Assembly: GCA_032629725.1 (NCBI GenBank)
Contig: JAFEVB010000004.1
Coordinates: 186,001-250,000 of the forward strand
Direction of reading: 5' to 3'
From: Gremmenia infestans
Taxonomy: Eukaryota; Ascomycota; Leotiomycetes; Helotiales; Hamatocanthoscyphaceae
DNA: 64,000 nt
Shown: piece after piece, positions 11,174 to 24,328 of the stretch
Layout: each line of letters opens with the position of its first letter
How positions within the stretch are numbered: position 1 is the first letter of the stretch
Position numbers and translations under genes: made by a program
Notes under the pieces: generated by a model
Told to the model about the DNA's origin: nothing
Database searches by the model: none
What the model saw: the letters and a program-made list of their open reading frames with translations, nothing else

Positions 11174-11884
11174 ATGCCTCACATGGAATCGCCGCCACCA
11201 AAAGCTCAACAACCAAGGCCCTCGAGCTCATCATCGAATCTCCAGTCCAAATCGATACCTCCTCAAATCCGGATCAAAAACCGACGAAAACTCTACCTCG
11301 ACCGCAATCCTTCATATTTCACGTCACCTGACCTCGAACTTCTAGGTCAGTATTTGCTTTCCGAAAAAGTCACTTCAAATTCTAACGATATACTACTAGA
11401 TCCATTACTCTACGACCGCTGCATACGTCGTTTTCAAACCCCAGAGGAGCGAGAAGCAGACGGGCGCTCAAAGGGCTATTCTGGTGTGCTGGAAGCAGAT
11501 CTGTATCGCTCGGAGGCGAAACTAGCTGCCTTGAAAACAACATCTGAGTTCCAAGACCAAAATGAAGATCCAGTTGCATCTTCAGCTTCCCAACCCCACG
11601 TCCCATTTGTAAGCTATGTAAGATGCAAAGATGGCGAGGTGTTACCGGAAGATGAAGATGAGGTTCCGAATACGAAGGAAGATGGGCTAGAGAGGTGGAA
11701 GTTTGAGATGACGATACGCTTTCTGAGAGGCGAGGATCAGGACTTTGAGTATGAGAAGGTGGATGAGAATGAGGACTATGATGATGTGGAGAGGGAGGAA
11801 GAGGAGGAGAGGTGGTTTGAGGAGGAGGATCCGGAGTGGGAGAGGACGCCGCGGGAGAGTGAGACGGGCATTCAAGATTTTTGA
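11174..11884 (+). CDS. CCDC97-like (DUF2052) protein
   Basis: This single-exon gene encodes 236 residues. The segment RIKNRRKLYLDRNPSYF, then LLDPLLYDRCIRRFQTPEE with EREADGRS following, matches the conserved part of the CCDC97/DUF2052 family as I remember it. The C-terminal third is extremely acidic (long Glu/Asp runs with EEERWFEEEDPEWER). In animals CCDC97 associates with the SF3B part of the U2 snRNP, so a splicing-related nuclear role is plausible here, but this is transfer by family only. The first ATG of the frame is 11174. The second in-frame ATG (codon 4) could also serve. It shares a short divergent upstream region with the phosphatase gene. Confidence 0.82.
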   Translation: MPHMESPPPKAQQPRPSSSSSNLQSKSIPPQIRIKNRRKLYLDRNPSYFTSPDLELLGQYLLSEKVTSNSNDILLDPLLYDRCIRRFQTPEEREADGRSKGYSGVLEADLYRSEAKLAALKTTSEFQDQNEDPVASSASQPHVPFVSYVRCKDGEVLPEDEDEVPNTKEDGLERWKFEMTIRFLRGEDQDFEYEKVDENEDYDDVEREEEEERWFEEEDPEWERTPRESETGIQDF

Positions 11885-12407
11885 AGGGGCAGCTACAGAT
11901 CGAATTTTCGATGCTTAGAATTATTACAACCTGATCAGAAGGTTTTGAAGGAATAGAGAGAGTGGGTTAGATATGTGGGCTCAAATTTATGACTAGAAAG
12001 CCGAAACCCATGGAGGACGAAGCTCAGGATCTAGAGGTTTTGACGTGCATTTTGAGACTAGTCTTACGCACATGGAGTATGTACGGTATGCTTGCGAGGT
12101 TGTAGTCGAAATTATGGAAGGACTTTTTTATAGAACAGTCAGGACTGCTTACACTACAGCCCGTCTATGACAATCAAAGAAGTTTCTTATTCCAGATAAT
12201 TGAAATTATTTTCTGTTTTCTCAGCTCTGGGCAATAATAGGCAAGACGATTTTCACCTACGGAGTAAGTGGGACATTGCACGTGATATCCGCGCTAGAGA
12301 AAAATGAAGTCTACGATATTTTTTCTGCTCGACTGACCATCTCCTTCTTCCAAACCAACACAGAACGCTTCATTGCGTAAACTGTCCCCCACAACCCGGC
12401 ATTCGAT
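11885..12407. other. Intergenic
   Basis: This gap lies between two genes on the same strand. It holds the 3' region of the CCDC97-like gene and the promoter of the mS45 gene. No further gene was seen. Confidence 0.6.
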
Positions 12408-13697
12408 ATGCCGCCACCATTAAGATCACCTTCAGTCCTCTCTTCTACACCCTGTTGCGTATACCAATTATGTAGGACAACCGGTCAATCCTCACGACCG
12501 TTCTCCACAACCCCCCGACACGACCAAAGAGTGACTCGAGCTCGTCGAGGCTTGTTTCGATGGCTCACTGCTCAAGGAGAGAACTTCCGAAACCCGTTGA
12601 GTGGGTCAACGAATTATATGGGTGCTTATGATAACAGGTCTGGCATGCTCAGGAGAGTGCTGGAACTGAGGGAGCAGATAGTACTGGACAGCGCAGAGAG
12701 GGGAGAAGCGTCAGCAGAGAAGGAGTTATCAGCAGCCATGAGCAAAGGCTTACCGCCCGAGACGACTAGGGATAGAATGCCCTTTCCTTTGAACAAAGCG
12801 TTCGTCAGTCAAGCTGTTCTCAGCGACGAGCTGCGGGAGGAGATCTGGTCGCGGGTTATGAGAGAAGGGCAGTCAGTGCGGGAAGTCAGTGCTAAGCTGA
12901 GAGTTGAGATGAGCCGTGTGGGAGCTGTGGTTCGATTGAAAGAGATCGAGAAGGAGTGGAAGCGGATCGTAAGTTTACTCGACAGTTTCTTCCCCCTACC
13001 CCAACGACTTTATGATGATTCTTTTAAAAATCGATTAGTCTTTAAGACAACTACATGGTTACAAAATTTACGCATGCGAGCCTCTCTGAAAAGTCCTAAC
13101 AATACTCCTATTCTTTCTGATATACTTCCGAGAATATGAGCTAACATTGACTGAAAGGGAAAACCACTTGCAAGACCATACGCCCGAGCCGTTATGTCTA
13201 TGCTACCCAAGACTCCTTTCGATCCCGAGGACCTCATTCCCCATGAGTCGATCAACGACTTGCCAGTCCACGCATCAACTGGACAACAGATCTTCCACCC
13301 TACTTCGGAGTCCAGACATTTCACACGTCTAGATGCCGCAAAGGTATTCAACAAAAGGCTTCTCCCTGCAGATGATCGAATACCGCATCCAGAACTAGTC
13401 ATCCAGCACCGGGAAAGAGTAGTAGAGGAACTAAGCGTGGAAGAACGAAAGGAGAGAGCTAAGTTGCGTGCGGCAGAAGCTGAGGAGAAGAGGAAAAAGA
13501 TTGCAAATAAGCAAGCCCAGGCGGAGGCAAGGGTGAAGAAAGTCGAGAGCGACAGGTGGGAGTTTAGGTTCACACCAATCAATGCTGATGATGCTGGGAA
13601 GGACGGCAGAGGTCAGAGCGGTGTTGGGTGGAGATATGGTGTGCCATTGTATGACCGTAGCAGAGGGCAGGTCAAGATACCCACGAGTGTTGGATGA
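12408..13697 (+). CDS. Mitochondrial small-subunit ribosomal protein mS45 (Bot1/Mrps35 family)
   Basis: Two exons (12408-12968 and 13158-13697) encode 366 residues. The N-terminus is rich in Ser, Pro and Arg and ends in a mitochondrial cleavage-like RPFSTTPR. The body carries the Bot1p family pattern: GLFRWLTAQGENFRNPLSG, PFPLNKAFVSQAVLSDELRE and VGAVVRLKEIEKEWKRI, joined to GKPLARPYARAV across the intron. The last part is charged and probably helical (RKERAKLRAAEAEEKRKKI), then ends in RYGVPLYDRSRGQVKIPTSV. The 189-nt intron has a GTAAGT donor and a CTAACATTGACTG branch region. It is a structural protein of the mitochondrial 37S subunit by homology. S. pombe bot1 and yeast MRPS35 are the named relatives I have in mind. 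Confidence 0.88.
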
Positions 13698-14632
13698 TGT
13701 ATGTAAGACATACTGTGTATTATATGCATAGATGGAGTTTGGGAGGGCGTCAAGCTTTGTATGATATTGTATGTATCTGAGGTCCTTCTATCATAGCTCG
13801 AATAATGTACATTGTACAACACCTTTACATAAGCCAACTTCATATACACCCCTGTGGACAGTGATGACATTGAGCCAGGTATATCAAGCCCCTCGACTCG
13901 CGAGACGGTTACATAGGCAGCTTTGGCGCAGGTTGGGCAGAGCATATGCCCATAATCAGCGACCTCGTTCTCGTATAGAGTATTTACAGGTGATTTACTA
14001 GCTAAGCTATGATGTAGGTGATATACTCATAGACCGGTACAGTGAGCACTCAGCTGCGTTAATTGGAGTTCAATCCCTAAAGTAAATGTAAATGCACAGC
14101 TTATATATGTGTTACGGGAGGGAGAGTTAGTGGTGGGGATGGATGTTTTGATCTGGTTTAAGCGTGAAGTCTTAGATAAGGAGAGGGGTTGGGGGAAAGC
14201 AGTGAGCAATGCAGGGGAAGCTGCGGAATGGACGAAAGGTTTGCAATGAGAGTTTGGAAGATCAAGATATGTTAGGGACGGGACGGAGGTAGAACCTGGA
14301 CATCAATGGCATTTATGAAGGATCATATGATGCGAGCACGAAGTAAATTGAACAGAGCCCGCTGGGGTATTGAAGAGGCATATAACTCAACTATGTTTTC
14401 CACTTTAGCTGAGATATTTCTGATCCATCTGCCAATGCTGTCTTCCCCAGTTCCTTTCCCGCAATAGTAGGCTGGTCTTGTACTCTTACCTTCTGGTATG
14501 TTTTAAAGAATGCGCTCTGGTGGTTTCAATGGCATCATGGAGAGCTTATTGCCATTTCATTTGTGGATACCGTAAAATGGTATTCGACGGGATATAATCA
14601 ACTGGTCGTATCAGCATAACCTCCAACTGCCA
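13698..14632. other. Intergenic between convergent genes
   Basis: This 0.9 kb region lies between the 3' ends of mS45 and COX16. No coding features were seen. Small open frames near 13771-14001 and 14027-14209 lack protein character. Confidence 0.55.
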
Positions 14633-15036
14633 TCAAATGACCCCATCATGTTCTCCAGGTAATCTCTTGACGCGCTTTTGCTCCCAATCATCCAAATCTT
14701 TCGCCGCAAGTCTCTGTCCATCATCATTAGCATCTGCGTCCTAAAACGCCCATGGGATGTGCAACGAACATAATATTCCTCCTTCATATCAACCTTTCGT
14801 CCTGCCTTGCCAATACCCAATTCCTCCTCCTTGCTCAGCCGCCGCACCCGTCTATCGTGCTTCTCGTATCTAATAGCTGTTGCTGGTGTGAGGAAGAAGG
14901 AACCTGCAACCATTGTCGCAATGAAGGGGAGCCCGAAGAGGAGGAACGGGTGGCGGGCAAGTTTTACTCGGTATTTGGCGGCGATGGTGTTTGAATACGC
15001 GGCGGACCGGAACTTTTTGTTTTGAAAAGTTCCCAT
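14633..15036 (-). CDS. cox16: Cytochrome c oxidase assembly protein COX16
   Basis: Two exons encode 115 residues. The N-terminal part has the family core AAKYRVKLARHPFLLFGLPF, then an inner-membrane anchor (about residues 33-55, FLLFGLPFIATMVAGSFFL) and PATAIRYEKHDRRV. An intron after KVDMKEEYY (GTTCGT donor, GCTAATG branch, CAG acceptor) joins to RLAAKDLDDWEQKRVKRLPG, ending EHDGVI at 14633. COX16 is a small mitochondrial inner-membrane protein needed for assembly of Cox1/Cox2 into complex IV. Length and motifs agree with fungal COX16. Its start codon is 209 bp from the MEC1 start on the other strand, so the two genes probably share a promoter region. Confidence 0.94.
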
Positions 15037-15245
15037 GTTGGACTTGACTTGACTTGACAGTCAATTTGAACCTGGGGGTAGTGTTGTTGCGGTCGAGGTC
15101 TTGAATCAGACGACTTTTGAGATCTGAAGCACAGATCACATGATTTCGCGACAGTGGGGCAACAGACTTCGCGTCATTTCCTGTCTTCCATCCTATACAA
15201 CACCTAAGGTATGGCTGTCACACGGCCCCTATCCCGCGAGCTGTT

Positions 15246-18200
15246 ATGAATGGCTATGCAGATGAGGAGATGGGGGGCTTCGAGGCCCCGCCATCAACCA
15301 TGGCCGCGCAGCTCATAAACAACCTGTCAACGACGAATAAGCCTTCACGAGAGCCCGAGCAGGATGACCTCAAGAGACTCATGACAGAGGTATCAGACCT
15401 GGAGAATAGTTCCACTGAACTCTCGAATCTCGATGTCAAGCTGGAACATAAGCACAAGCTCATCTATGTCTTTGCACGTGCGGTTCTGGAGAGACTTAGC
15501 AATGACGACCCCTTTATCAACACCGCACAGCTTGTGTCCCAGGCCTCTGAGGCGTTTGATATTTTTACATCGACAATCAGAGAGACACCAGCTGTCTTGA
15601 CCTATATTTTAAAACCCCAGGAGACGCTTCAAGCTCGAGGCCAAGAACCGCTCTGGATGTGGCTATTTCCTCGAGTCTTGACGCTCTTGGGCCGTAGAGA
15701 ATGCGAGGATCTCACTGATAAAATCAAGTCTTTCTTCTCTACCTCATTCCAGGCTGTTGCTCAATCTCCCAAGATATGGTATCTGGGCTCATTGTTCTTC
15801 TCATATCTGAAGGATTGTGCCTCACGTACGTTTGATAATAATCATCTCATTTGGACGCTGTCTTACGAAATATCTAGATATGTTGAATCATCTCCAGAAT
15901 CCCAGCATTATTCCCCATGGCAACATGTCTCAAATCACGTTCCCTGCTGAAGATTTTGACTATTACATCTTTTCCCAGCAGAAAGACAACTCCCCATATT
16001 TGGTGCCGAGATACTCCATCAACCAAGCTACGCACGCGTTCTGGCATGTCAACTATCTTTTGATTATCTTGGTTGACACATCTGTGGAGGCCGTATCGTC
16101 CTTTGATGCAACACCCGCATTTCAGGACTACCTTGCTTGGATGTTAGACTCTTTCCTTTCTGTGCATGATCTACAGAAGCGGTGGCAGGCAAATCCCCAG
16201 CTTCAGCAATCCTGCATCGATAGTTGCCTACCTTTATTCCGTGCTGTGGGGCTACTGCTGTCCTCTGTTGGAGAGGAATTATCGCCCACTATTCTTCGGA
16301 AAGGATACCTGCTGTTCTCCATTTTGTGTTCGGATCTGCTCGGTATGCCAGATGCTTTGCAAGAGACTTTGGATCGAGTCAGTATCTGCCGCGGAATGTT
16401 GAGCTTGGTTGCCATTTGCAAAGGGAATGCTTCTATGCGCGGTGCTGTATCTCTTCATCTTCTACCGACAATCACCACCACGATGCTGGATGACAATGCT
16501 CGTAAAAAGCTCGGGAAGGACTTCCAGGTGAGGAACTCAGCTACAATTAATATGTTGACCACACACTAATCATTGCATAGAAAGCTGCGTTAACCTTGTA
16601 TGAGACTTGTCAAATTGTACCACCGGGTTTGCCTGCGAATGATCTTTCCGCGGACTTTGAAAACATCGAACTGGCTGCCCAGTTTCGTCAGTTTGGTCTC
16701 GAATCGTTACCCGAGCGAGATGCCAATGAAGACCCTCCATTCAAGCGCCGCAAAGTTCACAAAGAGGTCGACTTGTTCGATCAAACTGTTACATCTCTTT
16801 ATTCGCTTCTTGGGGCTCAGAAGGCGACCGATCTAGATGGCTTAAATCATTTAGCCGAGTAGGTCTTTTTTTCTTTTTTTTCCACGGAGTAATACTGATG
16901 AATATAAGGTCTTGTTTCGCAGCATTAAATGAAACGGAGCGCTGCGAGGCAATACAGCAGCTTGCTAATATACCATGTGCCGCCCACGGGTCCTTGATGG
17001 AAAACACGATTCGGGATGGAATTCTGCGATACAAATGTTTTCTGTGCGAAGGATTGAAACCGCCGGATTCGTTCCACCTCGACGAGGAGCGATGTCAAAA
17101 GATTAGTATTGAAGCTATTGCAACGTTTAGCAATTTGATCAAGTCCACTGCTTTTCTTGATTCTAGGCGCCCTCGGGTTTTGGCAATGACTGCCCTTAGA
17201 CGGTTCACGGTTCACTTCACTAGTCCCAGCTTCGTTGATTTCGAACAGTCAGTACTTGGACAGTGGTGCCTACAATCCTTAAAGAGTTCGATCCGAGAAC
17301 TACGCGTTGCAGCTGGGTATGTTCCGTCAATCCCAAGGACCATTATTTCTAACATTCTCTCCCAGCCGTACTCTTCCAGGATTCTTATGTGGGCCTGCAT
17401 CAGCTCATGAATTGACCCGAAAATATAGAATTAACGTGCTCGATTTGTTACGTTCTTTCTCAGAAACTGAAGATATTCATTTCCAGGAATCATGTATTCT
17501 TGCTTGGGGCCAAGTTGGCAGGTCAGTTGCTCACCTAAGACTTCTAAAGGATGACTAGATACTCACAAAGCCTAGGATATCAAACGACGATGAATTGAAC
17601 CTGGTGCTGCTAGGGCTGGTCAAATACCTTGGCCACAGTAATCCCATAATCTCGGGTGCTGCTTTTAATGAAGTAAGTAAACCGCCAATTTTTTTTGGAT
17701 CCTGACACTAAACAACTCCCTAGATACTGAAGCTGGCGAAAGCGAGTGATGTTCCCGTCGATCGAATGTTTAGTCCTTTTTGGGGGACTGTTGCGATAGA
17801 AGCTGTCAAAGACCTTCTTATCAGGCCACAAACCACACAATTAATGGCCGATCTACTGGGAATATCTGTTTCTGAATTCCTTGTATTGACACAGTCGCAT
17901 ACCCTGCCCTGGCTCGTCCTGTTCGGGAAGCCGGAAGTGATTAAGAAAATAGCAGAAGCTCGGAAAGATGGAGAAGTATGGCTTGCTTGCATGGCTAACT
18001 TGGTTGCAATACTACCGCTCTTACTCATCCAGAATGTGCCTGATACCGAGACCTTCGTCATGAGACTGTTCAAAGCTGTCTCTCCAAAGTTCAACGAGGC
18101 GGACTTTACAGAGTTGTTGAGACATGAGCCAGCCTCACAAGCTATACACCTATTAAAGCTTGCTGGGGATGCTGATGACAGCAAGAAATCAAGGGTACGT

Positions 18201-21200
18201 CTTAAGGTCCTCATCTTTTTATGAAAAATCTAACCAGCTCAGATTCATTATGCATTACAATATCTAGCCAAACATACCCACGTAATAGTGGAGGGCGTTT
18301 CCAGGAAGAACAATCCTGTTGGCGTTTTTTTAGAACAACATTTGCTTGGTCTTGTTGCGAGGTTGTCCGAAGTTATTAATGATTCTCGAGATGAACAGCC
18401 GACTAAGGAAAAGGAACGTTGTGTCAAGGCTTTCGAAGAGCTTGTTAGGGTTGCCAAGACGCACACTAGGACAGCTCGACCTCAGGTATGTCATCCGATA
18501 GATATCCATATATATGCTCACTTTACATTACAGATCTGTGCTTGCCTCCAATCTGCATTGGCCCAGAAGGAACTTCAAGTATCCGCATTTTCAGCCTGGG
18601 ACACGCTGTTAAGGAATCTCGAGGATGAAGATGTAGAGCCTATGTTAGAAAGTACGTTTTCTACCATCATTCAACGGTGGACCAGCTTTGATGGAACTAC
18701 TCGAACCCGGGCTAAGGACACCCTGGAGTATCTCATCCACCAGCGTGGTCGCCTCATACGCATTTCAATTTGCAACTTGCCATCACTTTCGCAATTCCCT
18801 GAACTTGAACAAATTGAAGCCCAGTTGAGCAAATGGAGAACCCCGACAGATGTCAGCAATGCTTTTCAGATATTCAGCCGCAGATTAGGCCATGAGAATC
18901 CAGGAGTGGTCATTCAAGCATTGATTGAGCTTAAGGCATACCTCAAAATAAATCAATCGCACCTTCAAGCATCTGCAGTCAGTGAGCAACCAGATACTGT
19001 CGTTGGGTTACTTGTTCGCTCAATACTGGACACCTGCGTCAATTTCAATGGTTCACATAACGAAATTGCCGGAATTGCTGCTGAATGCATCGGGATGATC
19101 GGATGCTTAGATTCAAATCGAGTTGAGTCTGTTCGAGAGCAAAGGGAGATGATTCTGGTCAGTAACTTTGATGATTCTGGCGAAACGACGGATTTTGTCC
19201 TATTCATGCTCGAGGAGGTAATCGTTAAAGCATTCCTCTCTGCTACTGATACTGTATGGCAAGGATTTCTTTCATATGTTATGCAAGAACTTCTTGCCAA
19301 ATGCGACTTTAAAGAGATGGTTGGTCCTATTGTTGCTGGCAACGAAAAGTCCACCGATAATCCCCTGTATCGCAAATGGTTGAAACTACCGCTGAGTGTA
19401 CAAGATACCTTGACGCCTTTTTTGTCCTCGAAGTTCTCTTTAATGGAAAGCAAACTTCCAGAATACCAGTATCCGATATTTCGACCCGAGAATATGGTTT
19501 CCGACAAAGTTTACAATATCTGGCTCAGAGCATTTGTCCTCGACCTTCTTCAAAAGCCGTTCAATAACAACTCTTTGCTGCTTTACCCTGCACTTTGCCG
19601 CGCCATTAGGATAAAGGATATTTCCGTGGCTAGTTTCCTGCTGCCCTATGTAGTCCTTCACGTCATTATCCTAGGAGATGATCAGAATCGGCAAGAAATT
19701 GGAGAAGAGCTTCTTCGCGTTTTAGAGTATCAAGTACCTGCTGACTCCAAGGTTCGAAAAGAAGACGTGAAGTTATGCATTGAAGTGAGTTTGACTTGCT
19801 CTACTACACCATGTACAATGCATGTCGCTAATGAATGGGAAGGCCGTCTTTCGCGTGCTGGATTACCTTTCTCGGTGGGTACAGGAGAGACAGATCAAGA
19901 AGACCTCTCGCGGGCAGAACCCGACTGAAGTTGCGGACCAGATTCAGCGAGTAGATATCGTCCTGTCCATGATCCCTCCTGAAATCATTTCTCAGCGAGC
20001 CGTTGAATGCAAGTCTTATTCACGGGCGCTGTTCTACTGGGAACAACACATTCGGGATTGTCGTGAGCGAGAACCCAGCGCGGATAAGAATACAGAGCTT
20101 TTGGAACGGTTACAGGACATATATACACAGATTGATGAGCCTGACGGCATCGAGGGAATATCTGCTCATCTTCATGTGTTAGATATTGAACAACAGATAC
20201 TTGGACACCGAAAAGCTGGTAGATGGACAGCGGCTCAAAGTTGGTATGAGATCAAACTGGCAGAGAATCCTGACGATGTTGATGTGCAGGTCAATCTGCT
20301 GAAGTGTCTTAAGGAGTCCGGACAGCATGGTAGGTTGTTTGATACTTTGATATGGTAAAGTGACTAACTTTTGTTTGCAGATGTTCTACTTAATTATGTC
20401 GAAGGTATGAAGACTACCACTGAAACTTCGTCGCGACTACTCCCATTTGCAACAGAAGCTTCATGGGCAACAGGAAGGTGGCTTGCCTTGAAAAAATACA
20501 CCTCCACAGAGTCAAAGATTGTTAGCGAAGACTTCAACGTCAGAGTTGGTCATGCACTTCTTGCACTGCACGAGAAGAATTCAGAACTCTTCCGATTCAC
20601 GGTGCAGTCCATTCGCGAGCAAATAGCAGGATCATTGTCAACAGCAGCAACGGCATCCCTTGCAACTTGCCATGATAACATGCTCAAGTTGCATGTCCTA
20701 ACAGAGATGGAAATGATAGCGGGGACTGATAACGGCGGTGTTGTTGATCGCCCTAGGGTTCTAGAGTCCCTGAATCGGCGACTCGAGGTCATCGGAGCTT
20801 ACCTCGACGACAAGCAATATCTTCTTGGCATTAGACGAGCAGCCATGCAACTCTCAAAGTACGTACTGCCCTAATTTCTGAGACGTAGCGTTTCTAATTT
20901 GAATAGCCACGCTTTCACAGAAGGAGATGTTGCCTCAGCGTGGCTTACAAGTGCACGACTTGCAAGAAAGGGAAATGCCATGCATCAGTCCTTCAACGCT
21001 GTTCTACATGCCTCCCAACTTAGAGACGACTCGGCAACCATTGAGCATGCACGACTGTTGTGGAAAGATGGTCACCATAGAAAGGCCATTCAAAATTTGC
21101 AAGGAGCAATCGAAAACAACGCATTCATATCCCACGACAGAGATGCTCAGACTATAAGCTTCGCTGCTACCGATACCAAACAACAGCAAAACTTCCTTAC

Positions 21201-23166
21201 TGCAAGAGCACATCTGCTTCTTGCAAAATGGCTGGACAGCGCTGGGCAAACGCAATCAGCCGCATTGCGATCGCAGTATCAGCTGGCTGCCAGGACACAC
21301 CAAACCTGGGAAAAGGGTCACTACTACCTCGGTCGCCATTACAACAAACTTCTGGAGACCGAGAAGGCCCTGTCTCCCGAATTACAAGCCGAACCGTATC
21401 TCACGGGTGAGACAGCCAAATTGGTGATCGAAAATTACCTACGTTCATTGAGTTACGGAACGAAGTATATTTACCAAACCCTGCCACGAATACTCACGCT
21501 ATGGCTCGATCTCGGCATGCTGATTAGCCAACCCGTCGACCCTCGTTTAGGGAATGGCAAGGACTTTACTACAAGAATAGCTAACGCTCGAAGAGATAAT
21601 CTTGCGCAGCTTCACAGTCGGTTCAACAAATACATCAACAAAATGCCTGCGTACATGTTCTACACAGCATTGCCTCAGATCGTTGCTCGTATTGCGCACC
21701 CGAACAATGATGTATTCAGGTTTTTATCGTTGATTATCATGAAAGTTGTCTCCTCCTATCCACAGCAGGCTCTATGGAGTCTTCAAGCCGTGTGCTCTTC
21801 TAATCAATCGGACCGAAAGACTCGCGGCGCCACTATTATCTCTCAACTTCGTGGTAGTGCGGGAAAGAAATCAGATCCTGGAACTTTTGATATTAAGAGT
21901 ATGATTAGGAATGGTGAGCGATTGTCGGAGCAATTGCTAATGGCCTGCAATTCTGGCGAATTCCCAAGCAATCGGACTCTTTACGTCAGCTTAGCTCGAG
22001 ATCTTCATTTCAACCAGAAAAACTGTTTGCCAAGCCCCTTGGCTGTGCCTGTTGAACGTGTCTTGACGGCGACTCTTCCAACACTCACAGATAATGTCCG
22101 AACACACAAAGCTTTCTCTCGAGATGTCGTAACTATAAATAGCTTCCAGGACGAAGTCATGGTGCTCAGCTCCCTCCAAAAGCCTCGAAAACTTACAGCC
22201 AATGGATCAGATGGCCAAAGCTATGGCCTCATGTGCAAACCTAAAGATGACTTGCGGAAAGACCAGCGTCTGATGGAATTCAACAGCATGATCAACAGAT
22301 CGCTTAAACGGGACGCCGAATCCAGCAGAAGACAACTTTACATCAAGACATATGCTGTGACCCCGCTTAATGAGGAATGCGGAATTATCGAATGGGTTGA
22401 TGGCCTCAAGACGCTTCGAGATATCCTCCTCGCCCTCTACAAAGCCCAAGGCATCTCAGTCAACTATCGCGAGATCGAAGTATACTGTGACGAAGCCTCA
22501 AAATCAGAAGCAAAACTGCCCTATTTCACAGAGAAAGTCCTCGGCCAATTCCCTCCTGTCTTTCACAAATGGTTCGTGCAACAATTTCCGGAGCCTTCAA
22601 CTTGGTTCGGTGCCCGACTCCGCTACACCCGTTCTTGCGCGGTGATGTCTATGGTCGGCACGATTCTCGGCTTGGGTGATCGTCATGGCGAGAATATTCT
22701 GTTTGAGGAAGGCAACGGCGGCACGTTCCACGTCGATTTCAACTGTTTATTTGATAAAGGTCTTACATTCGCCAGACCCGAACGCGTGCCGTTCCGCTTG
22801 ACGCACAATATGATTGATGCAATGGGAATGTACGGCTACGAAGGCCCGTTCCGCAAATCATCGGAATTGACCTTAAAACTGCTACGGCAGCACGAGGAGA
22901 CGCTGATGACTATCCTTGAAGCTTTCGTATACGATCCTACGCTCGACCTGGTGAAGAAGCCAGAAAAGAAGAAGAAAGATGGCTCCGTCGCCGTCCCACA
23001 CACTGCGCAGGGTGTGCTAGATAGCATCCGCAGGAAGGTTAGGGGTTTGTTGGCTGGAGAGAGCGTACCGCTGGGTGTGGAGGGCCAGGTGGATGAGCTT
23101 ATCAAGATGGCTACGAACCAGACGTTTTTGGCGGGTATGTATATTGGTTGGTGCTCTTTTCTGTAG
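15246..23166 (+). CDS. mec1: Checkpoint PI3K-like kinase Mec1/ATR (UvsB/MUS-9)
   Basis: Twelve exons join in frame to about 2,452 residues, the expected size for ATR. Exons: 15246-15825, 15878-16527, 16581-16858, 16909-17316, 17366-17521, 17576-17672, 17724-18194, 18243-18485, 18534-19784, 19843-20329, 20381-20858, 20907-23166. The first two thirds are helical HEAT-type repeats. The FAT region lies around exons 10-12. The kinase domain holds the catalytic loop LGLGDRHGENILFEE (about residue 2287) and the activation segment start FHVDFNCLFDKGL. A stretch FRLTHNMIDAMGMYGYEGPF is typical of ATR rather than ATM or TOR. The protein ends in a FATC tail (VDELIKMATNQTFLAGMYIGW). Family role: sensing RPA-coated ssDNA with Ddc2/ATRIP and triggering the replication and damage checkpoint. 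The start could instead be the in-frame ATG at 15300 (MAAQLINNL). Exon 1 boundaries are the least certain. Confidence 0.95.
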
Positions 23167-24328
23167 ATTTTGAGAGGGCGTATGGTATGTTTTAGAAGTT
23201 GGTAAAAGGGTTATCTTCAATTGCCTATATGTATTTATCATAGAGAAGTCCGAAAGGTGGTATGAGGTACCAAAATCCATTGCAAGACTAGCAGTCCCTT
23301 TCTGTGCCTAATACGCTACAGGAGTTTGGGACCTACCAGGTAAAAGTTACATGAAGAACGTCTGTCAACGGACATTAATTGGCTAGTCTATAATTCATCG
23401 CATGTCGAATAGTAGTCTCCCGAGCAATCTAATGACTAGTTCATTCATTCGTATCAAAAAAGTGATTATAGAACTTGCACTCCCTACATCCATCCAATCA
23501 AGCCCTCCTCCATCTTCTAAAACACGTGATTTCTAGCAATAGGCAGTCGTTCGTTTATTCTTTTCTTCTCCCGTTCTTTCCCCAGTCTTGACATCTTCGG
23601 CGAATTATACATACCATCCTGTGGTAAAGTGTAATACGTAGGTGCAAGCTACGGTACGTACTGTAATGATGTTGAACACGTGGACAAAGGGCAAACAGAT
23701 TGGTGATCAAGCGACGAGGAGGTGTTGGATAGTTGAAACTGTGGGAGCTTGGAAGCAAGCAAATGTGTTATATGCTTGGTACAGGGAGTGGGGTGGGTTC
23801 TTAGTTTGTGATTCGGCTATAGAGCGAGGGAGAATGGGATGGATGGATGGGTTGTGTGTCTTGGATTGGGAGGTGGAATTTGCAGACGGTGGCCGGCCGG
23901 GAGGTACTGTAAGCGAAGTTGGTGAAAGGGGGCTATATGAATCACATCACATACATGATTTTGAGGCAAATCGAATCTGGATATAGAAAGGTGGGAGTGG
24001 TGATGATGGAGAATAGAAATAGAAATATACGATAATTTTTCGGGATTTTGTTGGAATTCGTTTTGAGAGGTATCTTCGGGATATATACATACAGCTATAT
24101 ATGCAATGAAAAACAACATGGGCATTCTGAATACATACTTATAATCGAGCCTCTCTGTTAATCTTTAATTGTAAGTGGGTGCTAGTCTCTCAATCAATAC
24201 AATGCACGACAAAGCAGTCAAGGTGAAAACCCTGTTCATTGATTGCCCATTCGGACTCCTATCCACCGTCAAGCCATCAAACGCCCCCAAACCAGACACC
24301 CATCCGTACGCCATATAATCCACATATC
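23167..24328. other. Intergenic between convergent genes
   Basis: This 1.2 kb region lies between the 3' ends of MEC1 and CSM3. No coding signal was found. An open frame at 23642-23986 has Trp/Gly-rich random composition. Confidence 0.55.

Noticed and set aside
23642..23986. 114-codon plus-strand frame between MEC1 and CSM3
   Set aside because: Trp/Gly-rich random translation without homologue-like blocks.
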